Under the pieces are notes generated by a model. The model was not told the origin of the DNA, did not search any database, and saw only the letters and a program-made list of their open reading frames with translations. Below, in pieces: positions 41,450-50,516 of a stretch of DNA of 64,000 bases. This DNA is from Mediannikoviicoccus sp037890055 (GTDB lineage: Bacteria; Bacillota; Clostridia; Tissierellales; Peptoniphilaceae). The stretch lies in the NCBI GenBank assembly GCA_037890055.1, contig JBBKBD010000005.1; one strand, written 5' to 3'. The stretch's first letter is position 1. Every line of letters begins with the position of its first letter. The position numbers and the translations under genes were made by a program.

Positions 41450-43237
41450 TTATTTTATTTCCTTCGCGCCTTCAGGTTTAATAACCTTCTTAGGTTGAGA
41501 GTTCTTTGTAAAAATATTTACATCATTATATTTTGGTTTTCGTTTAATAGAGGACTCATCAATTTTATATTTCTTTATATCCTTTTTTGAAGCTTCAAAC
41601 TCTTTTATGTCCAGTTTGTTCAAATGTGTAAAGAACGAACTTCCGTTGGCATCTGCTTCTTCAATGTTTATAATTCTGTCATCTGTGGCAACAACTTTAT
41701 TTGCAAAGAATAGTGGATACACCGGTTTATCTTCGTTTATAACACTTTGAATATTTCCATATAATTCAAGTCTTTTTTGAAAATCCATTTCGCTTTGGGC
41801 CTCTTGCCAAAGTGGATCCAATTCGCTATTAGAATATCCAGAATAATTTAAAGCGCCATCAGTCTTAAAAAAGTTTTTGAAATAATCGGGATTGTCATTT
41901 GAATCGTATTCAAAAAGACAGAAGTCAAAAACTTTAGAGTTTGGATCCTTTAGCTCTTCCAAATACTCCTCTTCATATAATGCCACCAACTCTATATCAA
42001 TTCCTCTATTGATAAAGCTCTCTTGAATCGCCACTGCAAATTTTTCCTGTGGCTCTCCTGGGTCGAGAATAAAACCCATTTTTAGTGTAGAGTCCTTGTG
42101 TTCCCTTTGGAATTTTTTAATGTATTCAATGGCATTTCCACTGGCCATTTCATCCACTATATTGTCGTCATATTTGTAGAAGTTATTGTGACCAAACACA
42201 GAGCTTGCTCTGGATACATTTGTGTTGTCTCCAAATGTTGAAGATAAATTGTATGAATTTATTAAGTTGCATATGGCGTTACGCATTTCTTTGTCTTTAA
42301 CAACGGGATTATTAACTTTAAATAAGAGGGACTTTACATTACCCGATTCAACGGCCTTTATGTTGTAAAAGTCCTTTACAAAAGCGTCAACGTCGTTTCC
42401 TAAAATATATCCACCTTGTATATTGTAGTCCAGCATGTCGTATCTTGGAGAGCTGTAGTGGGCCACATTTTTAATGCATAGTTTTGGTATATTGGCAGGC
42501 CCTTCAAAGTATTTGTCAAAGGCTTTAAACTTAAATTCATCCACATTGAAATGTTTGTCATGAACTTTTTTTTCGAACACATATGGTCCAGAGCCGATTA
42601 AGTGATTTTTGTCTTCAAATGTAAATTGCTTTGGAGCGTCTTTAAAAGTATTTTCCGGCACTACCTTTAAACTTTCAAGGGAATACTTAAAAGTAAAGGA
42701 TGGCCTTGGTAATCTAAACTCAAGTTCCGTATCTGAAACTTTGTTCATGGTTATTTCTTTACCATCAACTAAAAAACTATCAAGATATACCGTGTCCTTA
42801 TTTTCGTAGCTATATTTAATTGAAAAGATAATATCATCCACAGTTATCTTCTCTCCATTATGCCAATAGAGATTGTCTTTTAATTTTAAATTATAAACAG
42901 TTCCATCTTCAGAAGAGGTTAAACTATCTGCCAAAAGATAATTGTACTCCTCTTGGTGATACTTTTGCTCTATGGAAAAAAGATTTTGGTACAGCATGGA
43001 TGTAATTATTTTTGAAGATTCGTCTTCGTTATAAAAAGGATTTAAATTTTCTACAGTGTCAATGACTCCAAATTTTATTTCATCCTTTAAAGGGGTCTGA
43101 AAAGCAATTCTTCTTTCCAAGGTCTCCTTTTCATCTTCAAAAAGTTTTTTTGCATCGTTATCCGCCGCAGTTCCTGCACAAGAAGTTAAAACTAAGGTCA
43201 GGGCGAATAGCGTTATAAGTTTTTTTAATTTAGTCAT
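41450..43237 (-). CDS. Peptide ABC transporter substrate-binding lipoprotein (SBP_bac_5), orphan
   Basis: 595 aa. Lipobox LVLTSC (Cys20). Family 5 solute-binding fold: DTVENLNPFYNED at the start, DNLYWHNGEKITVDDIIFSIKYS, LIGSGPYVFEKK, and SELDPLWQEAQSEMDFQKRLELYGNIQSVINED near the end, all typical of OppA/DppA-like receptors. No permease or ATPase gene is adjacent, so it would dock to a transporter encoded elsewhere. Unusually long charged C-terminal tail after residue ~545. Confidence 0.88.
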   Translation of the reverse strand: MTKLKKLITLFALTLVLTSCAGTAADNDAKKLFEDEKETLERRIAFQTPLKDEIKFGVIDTVENLNPFYNEDESSKIITSMLYQNLFSIEQKYHQEEYNYLLADSLTSSEDGTVYNLKLKDNLYWHNGEKITVDDIIFSIKYSYENKDTVYLDSFLVDGKEITMNKVSDTELEFRLPRPSFTFKYSLESLKVVPENTFKDAPKQFTFEDKNHLIGSGPYVFEKKVHDKHFNVDEFKFKAFDKYFEGPANIPKLCIKNVAHYSSPRYDMLDYNIQGGYILGNDVDAFVKDFYNIKAVESGNVKSLLFKVNNPVVKDKEMRNAICNLINSYNLSSTFGDNTNVSRASSVFGHNNFYKYDDNIVDEMASGNAIEYIKKFQREHKDSTLKMGFILDPGEPQEKFAVAIQESFINRGIDIELVALYEEEYLEELKDPNSKVFDFCLFEYDSNDNPDYFKNFFKTDGALNYSGYSNSELDPLWQEAQSEMDFQKRLELYGNIQSVINEDKPVYPLFFANKVVATDDRIINIEEADANGSSFFTHLNKLDIKEFEASKKDIKKYKIDESSIKRKPKYNDVNIFTKNSQPKKVIKPEGAKEIK

Positions 43238-43307
43238 TGGTACCTCCTGTTAATTATTATTGCAAAAAAACAAGATGGTTTCAATAGCGATAATATTATG
43301 TTCGTAT

Positions 43308-43315
43308 GCTATAAT
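43308..43315 (+). promoter_or_regulatory. Extended -10 promoter
   Basis: TG-C-TATAAT upstream of the gene at 43335, in the gap divergent from the peptide-binding lipoprotein gene. Confidence 0.45.
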
Positions 43316-43334
43316 AAAAAAGAAGGAGGTTCAT

Positions 43335-44738
43335 ATGATAATCAATCTACAATTCACTTATATAATATTTTTCTTTATACTAACAACTGTAATTTCAATT
43401 TATTTATATAAAAGAGCGGCGGGCACATTGTCCCTTGAAAAACTGGGACCAATATCACTGACATTTTACTTTTTGTATTTCCTATCATACTTAGGAACTA
43501 CATTATTAAACCTAAAGATCGCAGACCATTCCATGATGCGTTACATGAGGCATTGGCAAATGGTTACGGATGCATTTTTTATAATTTCAGCACTAATGAT
43601 AATCTTCCCAGGGGTAATAATTCTCTGTAACAAAATATTTAAGTATAACCCTTTGACCTATGAAGAGTACAGGACAAAGAAGCTTACTTCAAAGTCATCG
43701 GAAGACGCTCAGTTTACAACAATGGTGTTGGCGTCAATCGTCTGTATAGCGGCGGTGATATTTGTATTTGTGAAACTTGGCACTGAACACAATCCCTATC
43801 TTGCCATGATAAGAGGGGGAAGTAAGGACCAACTTGCGGTGCTAAGAAATGTAATTGCAAATGAATTTACTGGAATTTCTGGATATATAAAAAATATTTT
43901 TGCACTAACAATGACACCTTTTCTGTCCTATGTTGCATATGTGCATCTTAGAAACACAAAGGAGAAGAGATGGCTAGTGCTATTTATCATCCTATTTATG
44001 TTTTCAAATATGATGGTGTTTTACAATCTTCAAAAGGCAACCCTTGTAATGTATTGGCTTAACTTTATAGTTCTATCATTAATATATGGAGACAGGGTAA
44101 AAGTAAAATACCTTATAGCCTTTGGAGTTATAGGATTTATTACACTGAACTTGATGTACTACTTTATTTCAAAAGTAGAACTTAGCAAATTATTGTCACC
44201 GGACAATCCAATCTTTTCAAGACTATTTATAACAACACCCATGGGCTTTTTGCTTCACCTAGAAGTATTCACATATAGAATGCTTCCACTTATGGGAGCG
44301 TCACTACCAAAGATTATAAGTGCTCCTCTATTTGGATTTAGTGAAGTTATTAGATCTTCATCAGTTGTTATGCAGTCAGTAAACTTTATTGGAGAGAGGT
44401 CCGGCCAAGCGGGAGTGTATAATGGTCTATTTTTAGGAGAAGCCTATGCCAACTTCCAAATACCTGGAATATGGATTGCAATGATTCATGTGCCAATAGT
44501 GTTCTTTGCATTAAATTTAATTTTTACTCGCTTGCCAAAGACAGCTATAAATGTATCGCTGTTTTCGTATTTAACAGTTGCATTTTTATTAACCCTACAT
44601 GGAGGATACGCAGACTATGTATTCAATGTGATTTGGGCAATAGTAGTTGTGGCAAGTATATTGATGGGAGTGTTTAGTAAGCTTTTAGACAAGTTAATTT
44701 TTGAAAAGAGAAGTCAAAAGAAAAACGAAACAGTATAA
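43335..44738 (+). CDS. Polytopic membrane protein resembling polysaccharide (O-antigen/Wzy-like) polymerases
   Basis: 467 aa with about 12 TM helices. There is a larger outer loop around residues 290-360 (RLFITTPMGFLLHLEVFTYR, ASLPKIISAPLFGFSEVIR). The sequence GVYNGLFLGEAYANFQIPGIW near 370-390 is reminiscent of oligosaccharide repeat-unit polymerases. Start at 43335, 8 nt after AGAAGGAGG; the open frame upstream contains the promoter. Assignment rests on topology and this motif, so alternatives (flippase, ligase) remain. Confidence 0.65.
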   Translation: MIINLQFTYIIFFFILTTVISIYLYKRAAGTLSLEKLGPISLTFYFLYFLSYLGTTLLNLKIADHSMMRYMRHWQMVTDAFFIISALMIIFPGVIILCNKIFKYNPLTYEEYRTKKLTSKSSEDAQFTTMVLASIVCIAAVIFVFVKLGTEHNPYLAMIRGGSKDQLAVLRNVIANEFTGISGYIKNIFALTMTPFLSYVAYVHLRNTKEKRWLVLFIILFMFSNMMVFYNLQKATLVMYWLNFIVLSLIYGDRVKVKYLIAFGVIGFITLNLMYYFISKVELSKLLSPDNPIFSRLFITTPMGFLLHLEVFTYRMLPLMGASLPKIISAPLFGFSEVIRSSSVVMQSVNFIGERSGQAGVYNGLFLGEAYANFQIPGIWIAMIHVPIVFFALNLIFTRLPKTAINVSLFSYLTVAFLLTLHGGYADYVFNVIWAIVVVASILMGVFSKLLDKLIFEKRSQKKNETV

Positions 44739-44749
44739 TTGATTTTAGG

Positions 44750-44772
44750 CGGCGAGTATTCGCCGTTTTTTT
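44750..44772 (+). terminator. Intrinsic terminator
   Basis: CGGCGA (44750-44755) pairs with TCGCCG (44760-44765) around GTAT, then seven T. Confidence 0.88.
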
Positions 44773-44805
44773 ATGGAAATTTGTTTTAAAAATGGAAAAG
44801 AAATA

Positions 44806-44834
44806 TTTACAGAATTATAAGATAATGTTATAAT
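44806..44834 (+). promoter_or_regulatory. Promoter of the amidase-lipoprotein cassette
   Basis: -35 TTTACA (44806-44811), 17-bp spacer, -10 TATAAT (44829-44834). Confidence 0.72.
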
Positions 44835-44882
44835 AAAGATGAATGACTATAACGTTTATCCGAATATATTGAGGAGGTATAT

Positions 44883-45593
44883 ATGATGAAAATTCTAAAA
44901 AAAGTAATGGCGATAATGCTGGCGATTTTATTAGTATTGCCTGCTAGGGGTATGTCTTATGCTGATGAAGAGAATCTTAACGAAGAAGTCTTAAACATTG
45001 CGGAAGAATTCTTAACAAATTATTGGATTCCATCTAATGAAATAGATTATTTCGATTTAGAAAATCGTTTTCTAGATCCTTCAAATAACCTTTTCAATAA
45101 AGAAATTGAAGCCAGAGTAAATTTTTCTAATTTAAGAGTAAAGGTAAATAAGGAAAATGGAGGAAATGTAATTGGTCATGAATTACATCAAAGTAAGGAC
45201 ATGACCTGTGAACAAGATGGAAATATATATACGGTAAAGGCAAATTGCGAAATAATATATTTATTTAAGGAAGAGGATAACTCTATAAGTAGAATCAGCT
45301 CTGAATTAACTGATGTTATTTTAAAATTTGAAAAAACAAACGAAGGATTAAAATTAATTGACTTAGTAGATCCTATTTCTTGCTATTTTAACAAAGACGT
45401 AGGAATAAATGGACTTACAGAAGAGAAAGAACCTTATTCTGTAGATCCTGCAACAGATTTACAAAATAATGCAAGGTCTTTAAAAAGTACAAAATCAGCT
45501 ACCACTGAAGAAGACAAGGAATTAAATATTCAAAAAGCAGAAAAAATTTTAGAAAACAGAGCTTTAATGAATTTAAATTCTAATTATGAATAA
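44883..45593 (+). CDS. N-terminal half of a split secreted amidase-like protein
   Basis: 236 aa. Signal peptide (hydrophobic residues ~9-22, likely cut after MSYA). A mixed region follows, resembling the helper domain that precedes Amidase_6 domains in secreted Firmicute proteins. It ends at TAA 45591-45593. The downstream gene at 45615 is in the same frame, and the seven codons between are open, so the two look like one ~439-residue protein interrupted by a nonsense codon. RBS GAGGAGG serves ATG 44883 or 44886. Confidence 0.7.
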   Translation: MMKILKKVMAIMLAILLVLPARGMSYADEENLNEEVLNIAEEFLTNYWIPSNEIDYFDLENRFLDPSNNLFNKEIEARVNFSNLRVKVNKENGGNVIGHELHQSKDMTCEQDGNIYTVKANCEIIYLFKEEDNSISRISSELTDVILKFEKTNEGLKLIDLVDPISCYFNKDVGINGLTEEKEPYSVDPATDLQNNARSLKSTKSATTEEDKELNIQKAEKILENRALMNLNSNYE

Positions 45594-45614
45594 GATTTAA
45601 ATGATATAGAAATA

Positions 45615-46202
45615 ATGCCGTATTCTTCTATCAGAAAGTTAGATAGAACAAAGGCAAGAAACTATGCTGTAAAATGGGTGACAACACCTCCATACTGCGA
45701 TTCAAGTAGATATATTCATATACCTACAAAACATCCTAGAAATTATGATTGCGCAAATTTCGCTTCTCAAGTTTTACACGAGGCAGGAGCACCATTTACA
45801 GGTACGGATATATCGAAAAGAAAACTTCCGAATGAGTGGTTTGCTATGAATAGAGGAAATAATTATTCTTATGCTTGGGCTTCGGCTTCAATGCTAAAGG
45901 AATTTCTTATTATGAATAGGAAATCATACCAAAAGACAGGACCTCAATACTGGAGAGGCACATGGTTTGATAGAGGAGAAGATAACACTTTATATCCTGG
46001 AGATTTAATATTTCTATGCTTAACTACAGGTCCCAATAATGGAACTGCTAAACATACATTAATTTGCTCTAAAGAAGGAGGAAGAAACAGAGCTTTATAT
46101 TGTTCTCACAATTCATATGAAAAAGATCAACCTCTTTGGAGAAAGTTAAATAATAATGTATATCCACGAGCAGTTGGATTAAATATTGAATATAGATACT
46201 AA
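45615..46202 (+). CDS. Amidase_6-type catalytic domain (C-terminal half of the split protein)
   Basis: 195 aa. RTKARNYAVKWVT at the start, then RNYDCANFASQVLHEAGAP, the catalytic Cys motif of the putative amidase domain family; TAKHTLICSKEG supplies the His. Related domains are found in secreted cell-wall or peptide hydrolases. No signal peptide and no RBS before its first ATG, so on its own it would be poorly translated and stay inside. It reads in frame with 44883-45593 through one TAA; either a recent pseudogene, a sequencing error or stop read-through. Confidence 0.7.
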   Translation: MPYSSIRKLDRTKARNYAVKWVTTPPYCDSSRYIHIPTKHPRNYDCANFASQVLHEAGAPFTGTDISKRKLPNEWFAMNRGNNYSYAWASASMLKEFLIMNRKSYQKTGPQYWRGTWFDRGEDNTLYPGDLIFLCLTTGPNNGTAKHTLICSKEGGRNRALYCSHNSYEKDQPLWRKLNNNVYPRAVGLNIEYRY

Positions 46203-46225
46203 ATACATGAATGGAATGAAATAAA

Positions 46226-47080
46226 ATGAAAAGATTTTTAATGCTTATTTGTGTTGTCTTTCTTTTAGCGGGATGCACAAAAAAATCTAACTTAGAATTA
46301 TTTGGATTACGATTTGATGAAATAAAAGAAAGTGATGCAAAATATGCTGAAGTAAAAGAAGAAATAGATAATAGGTACATTGATATCTCAGTTTTAGACA
46401 GAGAACGAAATGACCTAGCTGTTGAAAAGTTAAAGGCCCTTGACTTTTTATCTAAAGAGGACTCACCTGTAATATATAAGAATGAAAAAGGTTCAATTGT
46501 AGTTCTTGACGCTAAGGAAAAGTTGGTCTTCTATCATAAAGCTAGTGGCGATGCTGATTTAAAACTTAAAGACATAATGGATTCAAATTATTTAGAAGAT
46601 GGATATGACAAGGTTAATGAAATAAAAAATGATAATGGCAATAGAGTTTTATTAACAAATTCTAAAAAATCCATAACTAACTACTTAGACTCCTATGAAT
46701 TTATCTTTGATGGTGAATATGTAACTGACATTGTAAAAAGAAGGAATTCAGTTCTAAAGGAAGAGCCGAAGGTTTTAAGTTTGGGTGATGTTCTTGATAA
46801 TCTGTTTAAAGAGTTAGGTCAAGGTGAGTACAAAGACATTAAGCCTGAAGATATTGACAAGGACAAATGTGAATTACTTGTTACAAATATGCTTTATGAG
46901 AGCTTGAAAGTAAATGGGGAAGAGATTCTAACTATGGGAACTCCTTCAGAAGATTTTAAAAGTGAATTTGGAATTATGTTATATAGAATACCTACTAAGG
47001 ACAATAAAAAAGTATATTATATAGATCCATTTTCTGGAAAGTGGATAGCGAGCTTCGACAAGGACATTTTAAATAATTAA
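46226..47080 (+). CDS. Lipoprotein downstream of the amidase-like protein
   Basis: 284 aa. Lipobox LLAGC (Cys16). The rest is soluble, Lys/Asp/Glu-rich and of no recognised family; LYRIPTKDNKKVYYIDPFSGKWIASF near the end looks like a folded beta unit. It lies 23 bp after the hydrolase, repeating the secreted hydrolase + lipoprotein order seen at 34271-36305. The two lipoproteins share no obvious sequence. Confidence 0.65.
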   Translation: MKRFLMLICVVFLLAGCTKKSNLELFGLRFDEIKESDAKYAEVKEEIDNRYIDISVLDRERNDLAVEKLKALDFLSKEDSPVIYKNEKGSIVVLDAKEKLVFYHKASGDADLKLKDIMDSNYLEDGYDKVNEIKNDNGNRVLLTNSKKSITNYLDSYEFIFDGEYVTDIVKRRNSVLKEEPKVLSLGDVLDNLFKELGQGEYKDIKPEDIDKDKCELLVTNMLYESLKVNGEEILTMGTPSEDFKSEFGIMLYRIPTKDNKKVYYIDPFSGKWIASFDKDILNN

Positions 47081-47091
47081 AAATTAATTTT

Positions 47092-47114
47092 GAGCGGCGG
47101 TTCCGTCGCTCTTT
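47092..47114 (+). terminator. Intrinsic terminator
   Basis: GAGCGGCG (47092-47099) pairs with CGTCGCTC (47104-47111), one G-T pair, short T tract. Confidence 0.7.
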
Positions 47115-47187
47115 ATATGTATATAAGAAGAAGGGAACGAAAAAAAGTAAAATTTTCAAAAAAAATTAAAAAAACTTTGAAAAAGAC

Positions 47188-47216
47188 TTGCATTAATCCC
47201 ATATGTCATATATAAT
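47188..47216 (+). promoter_or_regulatory. Main promoter of the S10-spc-alpha cluster
   Basis: -35 TTGCAT (47188-47193), 17-bp spacer, -10 TATAAT (47211-47216). No terminator of comparable strength is seen until 61954. Confidence 0.75.
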
Positions 47217-47221
47217 GTATG

Positions 47222-47422
47222 AGTGTCAAAAATAGGAAAAGCGTAGAAACGGTAGGTTGCTGAGGTTTCTCAGGGAATTTCCGTGGAGTAAGTCTGGCAC
47301 GATTCAGGCGAAAAAGATTACTTGGACCGAAAGGTCTTTATAAAATTGTTGACACGATACACCCGGATGGGTTGACGCCGAAAGTAATCAGACGCTTCCA
47401 AAATTTTAAGGAGGTGCCTATA
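47222..47422 (+). promoter_or_regulatory. Structured leader of the S10 operon
   Basis: About 200 nt of non-coding leader. Hairpins: CTGAG/CTCAG (47260-47273), GGACC/GGTCT around GAAA (47324-47337), ACCC/GGGT (47361-47372), and an outer pairing GATTACTT (47316-47323) with AAGTAATC (47382-47389). GC is higher than the surroundings. Autoregulation by a ribosomal protein (L4 in other bacteria) is the likely role; inference from position. Confidence 0.65.
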
Positions 47423-47731
47423 ATGGCAAAACAAAAGATAAGAATTAGACTAAGAGCTTATGACCATGAGTTAATCGATCAATCTGCTCATAAGATCGTG
47501 GACGCAACTAAGAGAACTGGTGCACAGGTTTCAGGACCTATTCCTCTTCCAACTGAAAAGGAAATCATCACTATCTTAAGATCTGTTCACAAACACAAAG
47601 ACAGTAGAGAGCAGTTTGAGCAAAGAACACATAAGAGATTAATCGATATCGTGGAACCAAACCAAAACACTTTAGAAGCTTTAAAGAAATTAAATCTTCC
47701 AGCAGGTGTTGATATCGAAATCAAGCTTTAA
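47423..47731 (+). CDS. rpsJ: 30S ribosomal protein S10
   Basis: 102 aa, normal length; IRIRLRAYDHELIDQSAHKI at the start is diagnostic. First gene of the cluster. ATG 47423 has TAAGGAGGTG upstream; the frame is open further into the leader but that is RNA structure. Confidence 0.97.
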   Translation: MAKQKIRIRLRAYDHELIDQSAHKIVDATKRTGAQVSGPIPLPTEKEIITILRSVHKHKDSREQFEQRTHKRLIDIVEPNQNTLEALKKLNLPAGVDIEIKL

Positions 47732-47785
47732 TCTTAGTATGATTGTAAGTGGACAATCCGCTGTAAGTAATTAGGAGGTGTGCTC

Positions 47786-48415
47786 ATGAAGAGTATATTG
47801 GGAAAGAAAATTGGGATGACTCAAATCTTCGCTGAAGGTGGAGAAGTTATTCCGGTAACTGTTATAGAGGCAGGCCCTATGATAGTTACTCAAATTAAGT
47901 CAGAAGAAACTGACGGATATAATGCAGTTCAAGTTGGCTATGTTGACATGAAAGAACATAGAGTAAGCCAACCGCTGAAAGGTCACTTTAACAAAGCAAA
48001 TGCAGGATTCAAGAAATACTTAAGAGAGTTTCGTGTAGACGACACTGCTGCTTATGAACTTGGTTCTGAAATTAAAGTAGACGTATTTAATGATGTAGAA
48101 AAGGTTGATGTATTTGCAACTTCAAAAGGTAAGGGAACTCAAGGTGCTATCGTAAGACATAACTACGGTAGAGGACCTGAAGCTCACGGATCCAAATCAC
48201 ACAGAGTTGCTGGTGCAAGATCTGCTTCTGCATATCCAGGACGTGTATTTAAAGGTAGAAAAGGTAGCGGTAAGATGGGTAATGAACGTGTTACTGTTCA
48301 AAATCTACAAGTTGTTAGAATTGATGAAGATAAGAATCTAATTTTAGTTAAGGGAGCTGTTCCCGGACCTAAAGGTGGACTTGTAACAATAAGAGAGTCT
48401 GTAAAGGCTAAATAG
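47786..48415 (+). CDS. rplC: 50S ribosomal protein L3
   Basis: 209 aa; starts MKSILGKKIGMTQIF and contains the AHGSKSHRVAGARSAS region that reaches toward the peptidyl transferase centre. ATG 47786, five nt after TTAGGAGGTG; the GTG at 47780 is part of the RBS. Confidence 0.97.
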   Translation: MKSILGKKIGMTQIFAEGGEVIPVTVIEAGPMIVTQIKSEETDGYNAVQVGYVDMKEHRVSQPLKGHFNKANAGFKKYLREFRVDDTAAYELGSEIKVDVFNDVEKVDVFATSKGKGTQGAIVRHNYGRGPEAHGSKSHRVAGARSASAYPGRVFKGRKGSGKMGNERVTVQNLQVVRIDEDKNLILVKGAVPGPKGGLVTIRESVKAK

Positions 48416-48435
48416 TTTAGGAAGGGGGATGGAAT

Positions 48436-49059
48436 ATGCCTAGCATTAAAATGTTAAACCAACAAGGCGAAGCTGTTGGTGATATAGAACTAAGTGAAGC
48501 TATATTTGGCGTAGAAGTTAATGAACATGTAGTTTACGAAGTTGTTAAAAATCAACTTGCAAATAGAAGACAAGGCACTCAATCCGCAAAGACGAGAGCT
48601 GAAGTTAGAGGCGGAGGAAAGAAACCTTGGAGACAAAAGGGTACAGGACGTGCTCGTCAAGGTAGTATCAGAAGTCCTCAATGGAGAGGTGGCGGTATTG
48701 TATTTGCACCAAAACCAAGGGACTACAGCTACAAACTACCTAAGAAGGTTAAGAGACTTGCTATTAAGTCTGTTTTAACTTCAAAGGTTAACGAAGAAGA
48801 ACTAATCGTGTTAGATGCTTTAAAATTTGATGATTTCAGCACTAAGACAGCTAAAGGTGTACTAAACAACGTAAAAGCTTTAAAGAAGGCTTTAGTAGTT
48901 ATTGGGGAAGACGACAAAAAGATTATGAAATCTTTTGGAAACATTCCTGGAGTTATCGTAGCTACTGCTGACAAGATCAACGTTTATGATATCTTAAAAC
49001 ACGACTCACTTATACTGACAAAAGACGCAGTTGAAAAGATTGAGGAGGTGTTCGCATAA
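48436..49059 (+). CDS. rplD: 50S ribosomal protein L4
   Basis: 207 aa; the extended loop GGGKKPWRQKGTGRARQGSI lines the exit tunnel. In E. coli this protein represses its own operon through the S10 leader; the structured leader at 47222 makes that possible here. Its stop overlaps the L23 start. Confidence 0.97.
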   Translation: MPSIKMLNQQGEAVGDIELSEAIFGVEVNEHVVYEVVKNQLANRRQGTQSAKTRAEVRGGGKKPWRQKGTGRARQGSIRSPQWRGGGIVFAPKPRDYSYKLPKKVKRLAIKSVLTSKVNEEELIVLDALKFDDFSTKTAKGVLNNVKALKKALVVIGEDDKKIMKSFGNIPGVIVATADKINVYDILKHDSLILTKDAVEKIEEVFA

Positions 49060-49355
49060 TGATGTCACCTTACGATATTATTATAAAACCTATTATAACT
49101 GAAGCTTCCATGGATAATATGGACAAGGGAGTTTATACATTCAAGGTTGATAGAAGAGCAAACAAATCAGAGATTAAAAAAGCAATTGAAGTTGTTTTCG
49201 GCGAAGGAGTTAAGGTTGCTAAGGTTAACACAATGACTGTTCCTGGTAAACTTAAGAGAATGGGCCAAAACCAAGGTAGAACACCTAGTTGGAAAAAGGC
49301 TATCGTAACTTTAAAACCGGATTCAAAAGATATTGAATTCTTTGAAGGAATATAG
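49059..49355 (+). CDS. rplW: 50S ribosomal protein L23
   Basis: 98 aa; SPYDIIIKPIITEASM start and the KVNTMTVPGKLKRMGQNQGR loop. Site of trigger factor and SRP docking at the tunnel exit. ATG 49059 or 49062, both served by GAGGAGGTG. Confidence 0.97.
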   Translation: MMSPYDIIIKPIITEASMDNMDKGVYTFKVDRRANKSEIKKAIEVVFGEGVKVAKVNTMTVPGKLKRMGQNQGRTPSWKKAIVTLKPDSKDIEFFEGI

Positions 49356-49370
49356 TTAGGAGGTAATTAA

Positions 49371-50204
49371 ATGGCTATTAGAAAATACAAACCAACCTCT
49401 GCCGGCGTACGTGGAATGTCCGTACTAAGCTTTGAAGAAATCACAAAGAATAAAAAACCTGAAAAGTCACTATTAGTTGACTTAAAGAAGTCAGGTGGTA
49501 GAAATTCATATGGTAGAATTACTGTTCGTCACAGAGGCGGCGGTGCTAAGAGAAAATATAGAATAATTGACTTTAAGAGAGACAAGGATGGAATTCCTGC
49601 AACAGTAGCTTCCATCGAATACGATCCAAACAGAACTGCAAACATTGCACTTCTTCACTATGCAGATGGTGAAAAGAGATACATCCTTGCACCACAAGGA
49701 CTTAAAGTAGGTTATAAAATAGAATCTGGGGAAGATGCAGATATCATGATTGGTAATGCATTAAAATTAAAAGACATCCCAGTTGGTACTACAATCCATA
49801 ACATTGAGTTAAAACCTGGAAAGGGTGGACAACTTGCAAGAACTGCAGGTGCTGAAGCTCAATTAATGGGTAAAGAAGGTAAGTTTGCAACATTAAGATT
49901 ACCTTCCGGAGAATTTAGACTTGTTCACCTTGAATGTCGTGCAACAATCGGTCAAGTTGGTAATACAACTCACGAACTTGTTAATATAGGTAAGGCTGGA
50001 AGAAGCAGACATTTAGGTAAGAGACCTCACGTAAGAGGATCTGCGATGAACCCGGTAGATCATCCTCACGGTGGTGGAGAGGGAAGAGCACCAGTTGGTC
50101 GTCCAGCGCCATCTACACCTTGGGGTAAAAAGGCTATTGGAGTTAAGACAAGAAAGAAATCCAAGAAGTCTAATAAGTACATTGTAAGAAGAAGAACTAA
50201 GTAA
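49371..50204 (+). CDS. rplB: 50S ribosomal protein L2
   Basis: 277 aa; VRGSAMNPVDHPHGGGEGRAP-type region (residues ~222-242) includes the conserved His near the peptidyl transferase centre. RBS TTAGGAGG. Confidence 0.97.
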   Translation: MAIRKYKPTSAGVRGMSVLSFEEITKNKKPEKSLLVDLKKSGGRNSYGRITVRHRGGGAKRKYRIIDFKRDKDGIPATVASIEYDPNRTANIALLHYADGEKRYILAPQGLKVGYKIESGEDADIMIGNALKLKDIPVGTTIHNIELKPGKGGQLARTAGAEAQLMGKEGKFATLRLPSGEFRLVHLECRATIGQVGNTTHELVNIGKAGRSRHLGKRPHVRGSAMNPVDHPHGGGEGRAPVGRPAPSTPWGKKAIGVKTRKKSKKSNKYIVRRRTK

Positions 50205-50219
50205 TAAGGAGGGGTTTTA

Positions 50220-50504
50220 ATGGGAAGATCCGTTAAAAAGGGACCATTTTGTGATGAACACCTTATGAAAAAAGTCGAAGCACTAAACGCTGAAGACAAG
50301 AAGAAGGTTATTAAGACTTGGTCACGTAGATCTACAATATTTCCACAATTTGTTGGACATACAATTGCGGTACATGACGGAAGAAAGCATTTACCGATTT
50401 ATATAACTGAAGATATGGTTGGTCATAAGTTAGGAGAATTTGTTTCCACTAGAACTTTCAAAGGCCATATAGGAAGTAAAGAAAAAGGTAGTAAGGTTAG
50501 ATAG
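50220..50504 (+). CDS. rpsS: 30S ribosomal protein S19
   Basis: 94 aa; MGRSVKKGPFCDEHLMKK and the SRRSTIFPQFVGHTIAVHDG stretch are diagnostic. 15 bp after L2. Confidence 0.97.
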   Translation: MGRSVKKGPFCDEHLMKKVEALNAEDKKKVIKTWSRRSTIFPQFVGHTIAVHDGRKHLPIYITEDMVGHKLGEFVSTRTFKGHIGSKEKGSKVR

Positions 50505-50516
50505 GAGGATTAAGAT

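Noticed and set aside
47372..47422. Upstream TTG start for rpsJ
   Set aside because: These codons lie in the structured leader; S10 proteins begin at the ATG 47423, which has a strong RBS.
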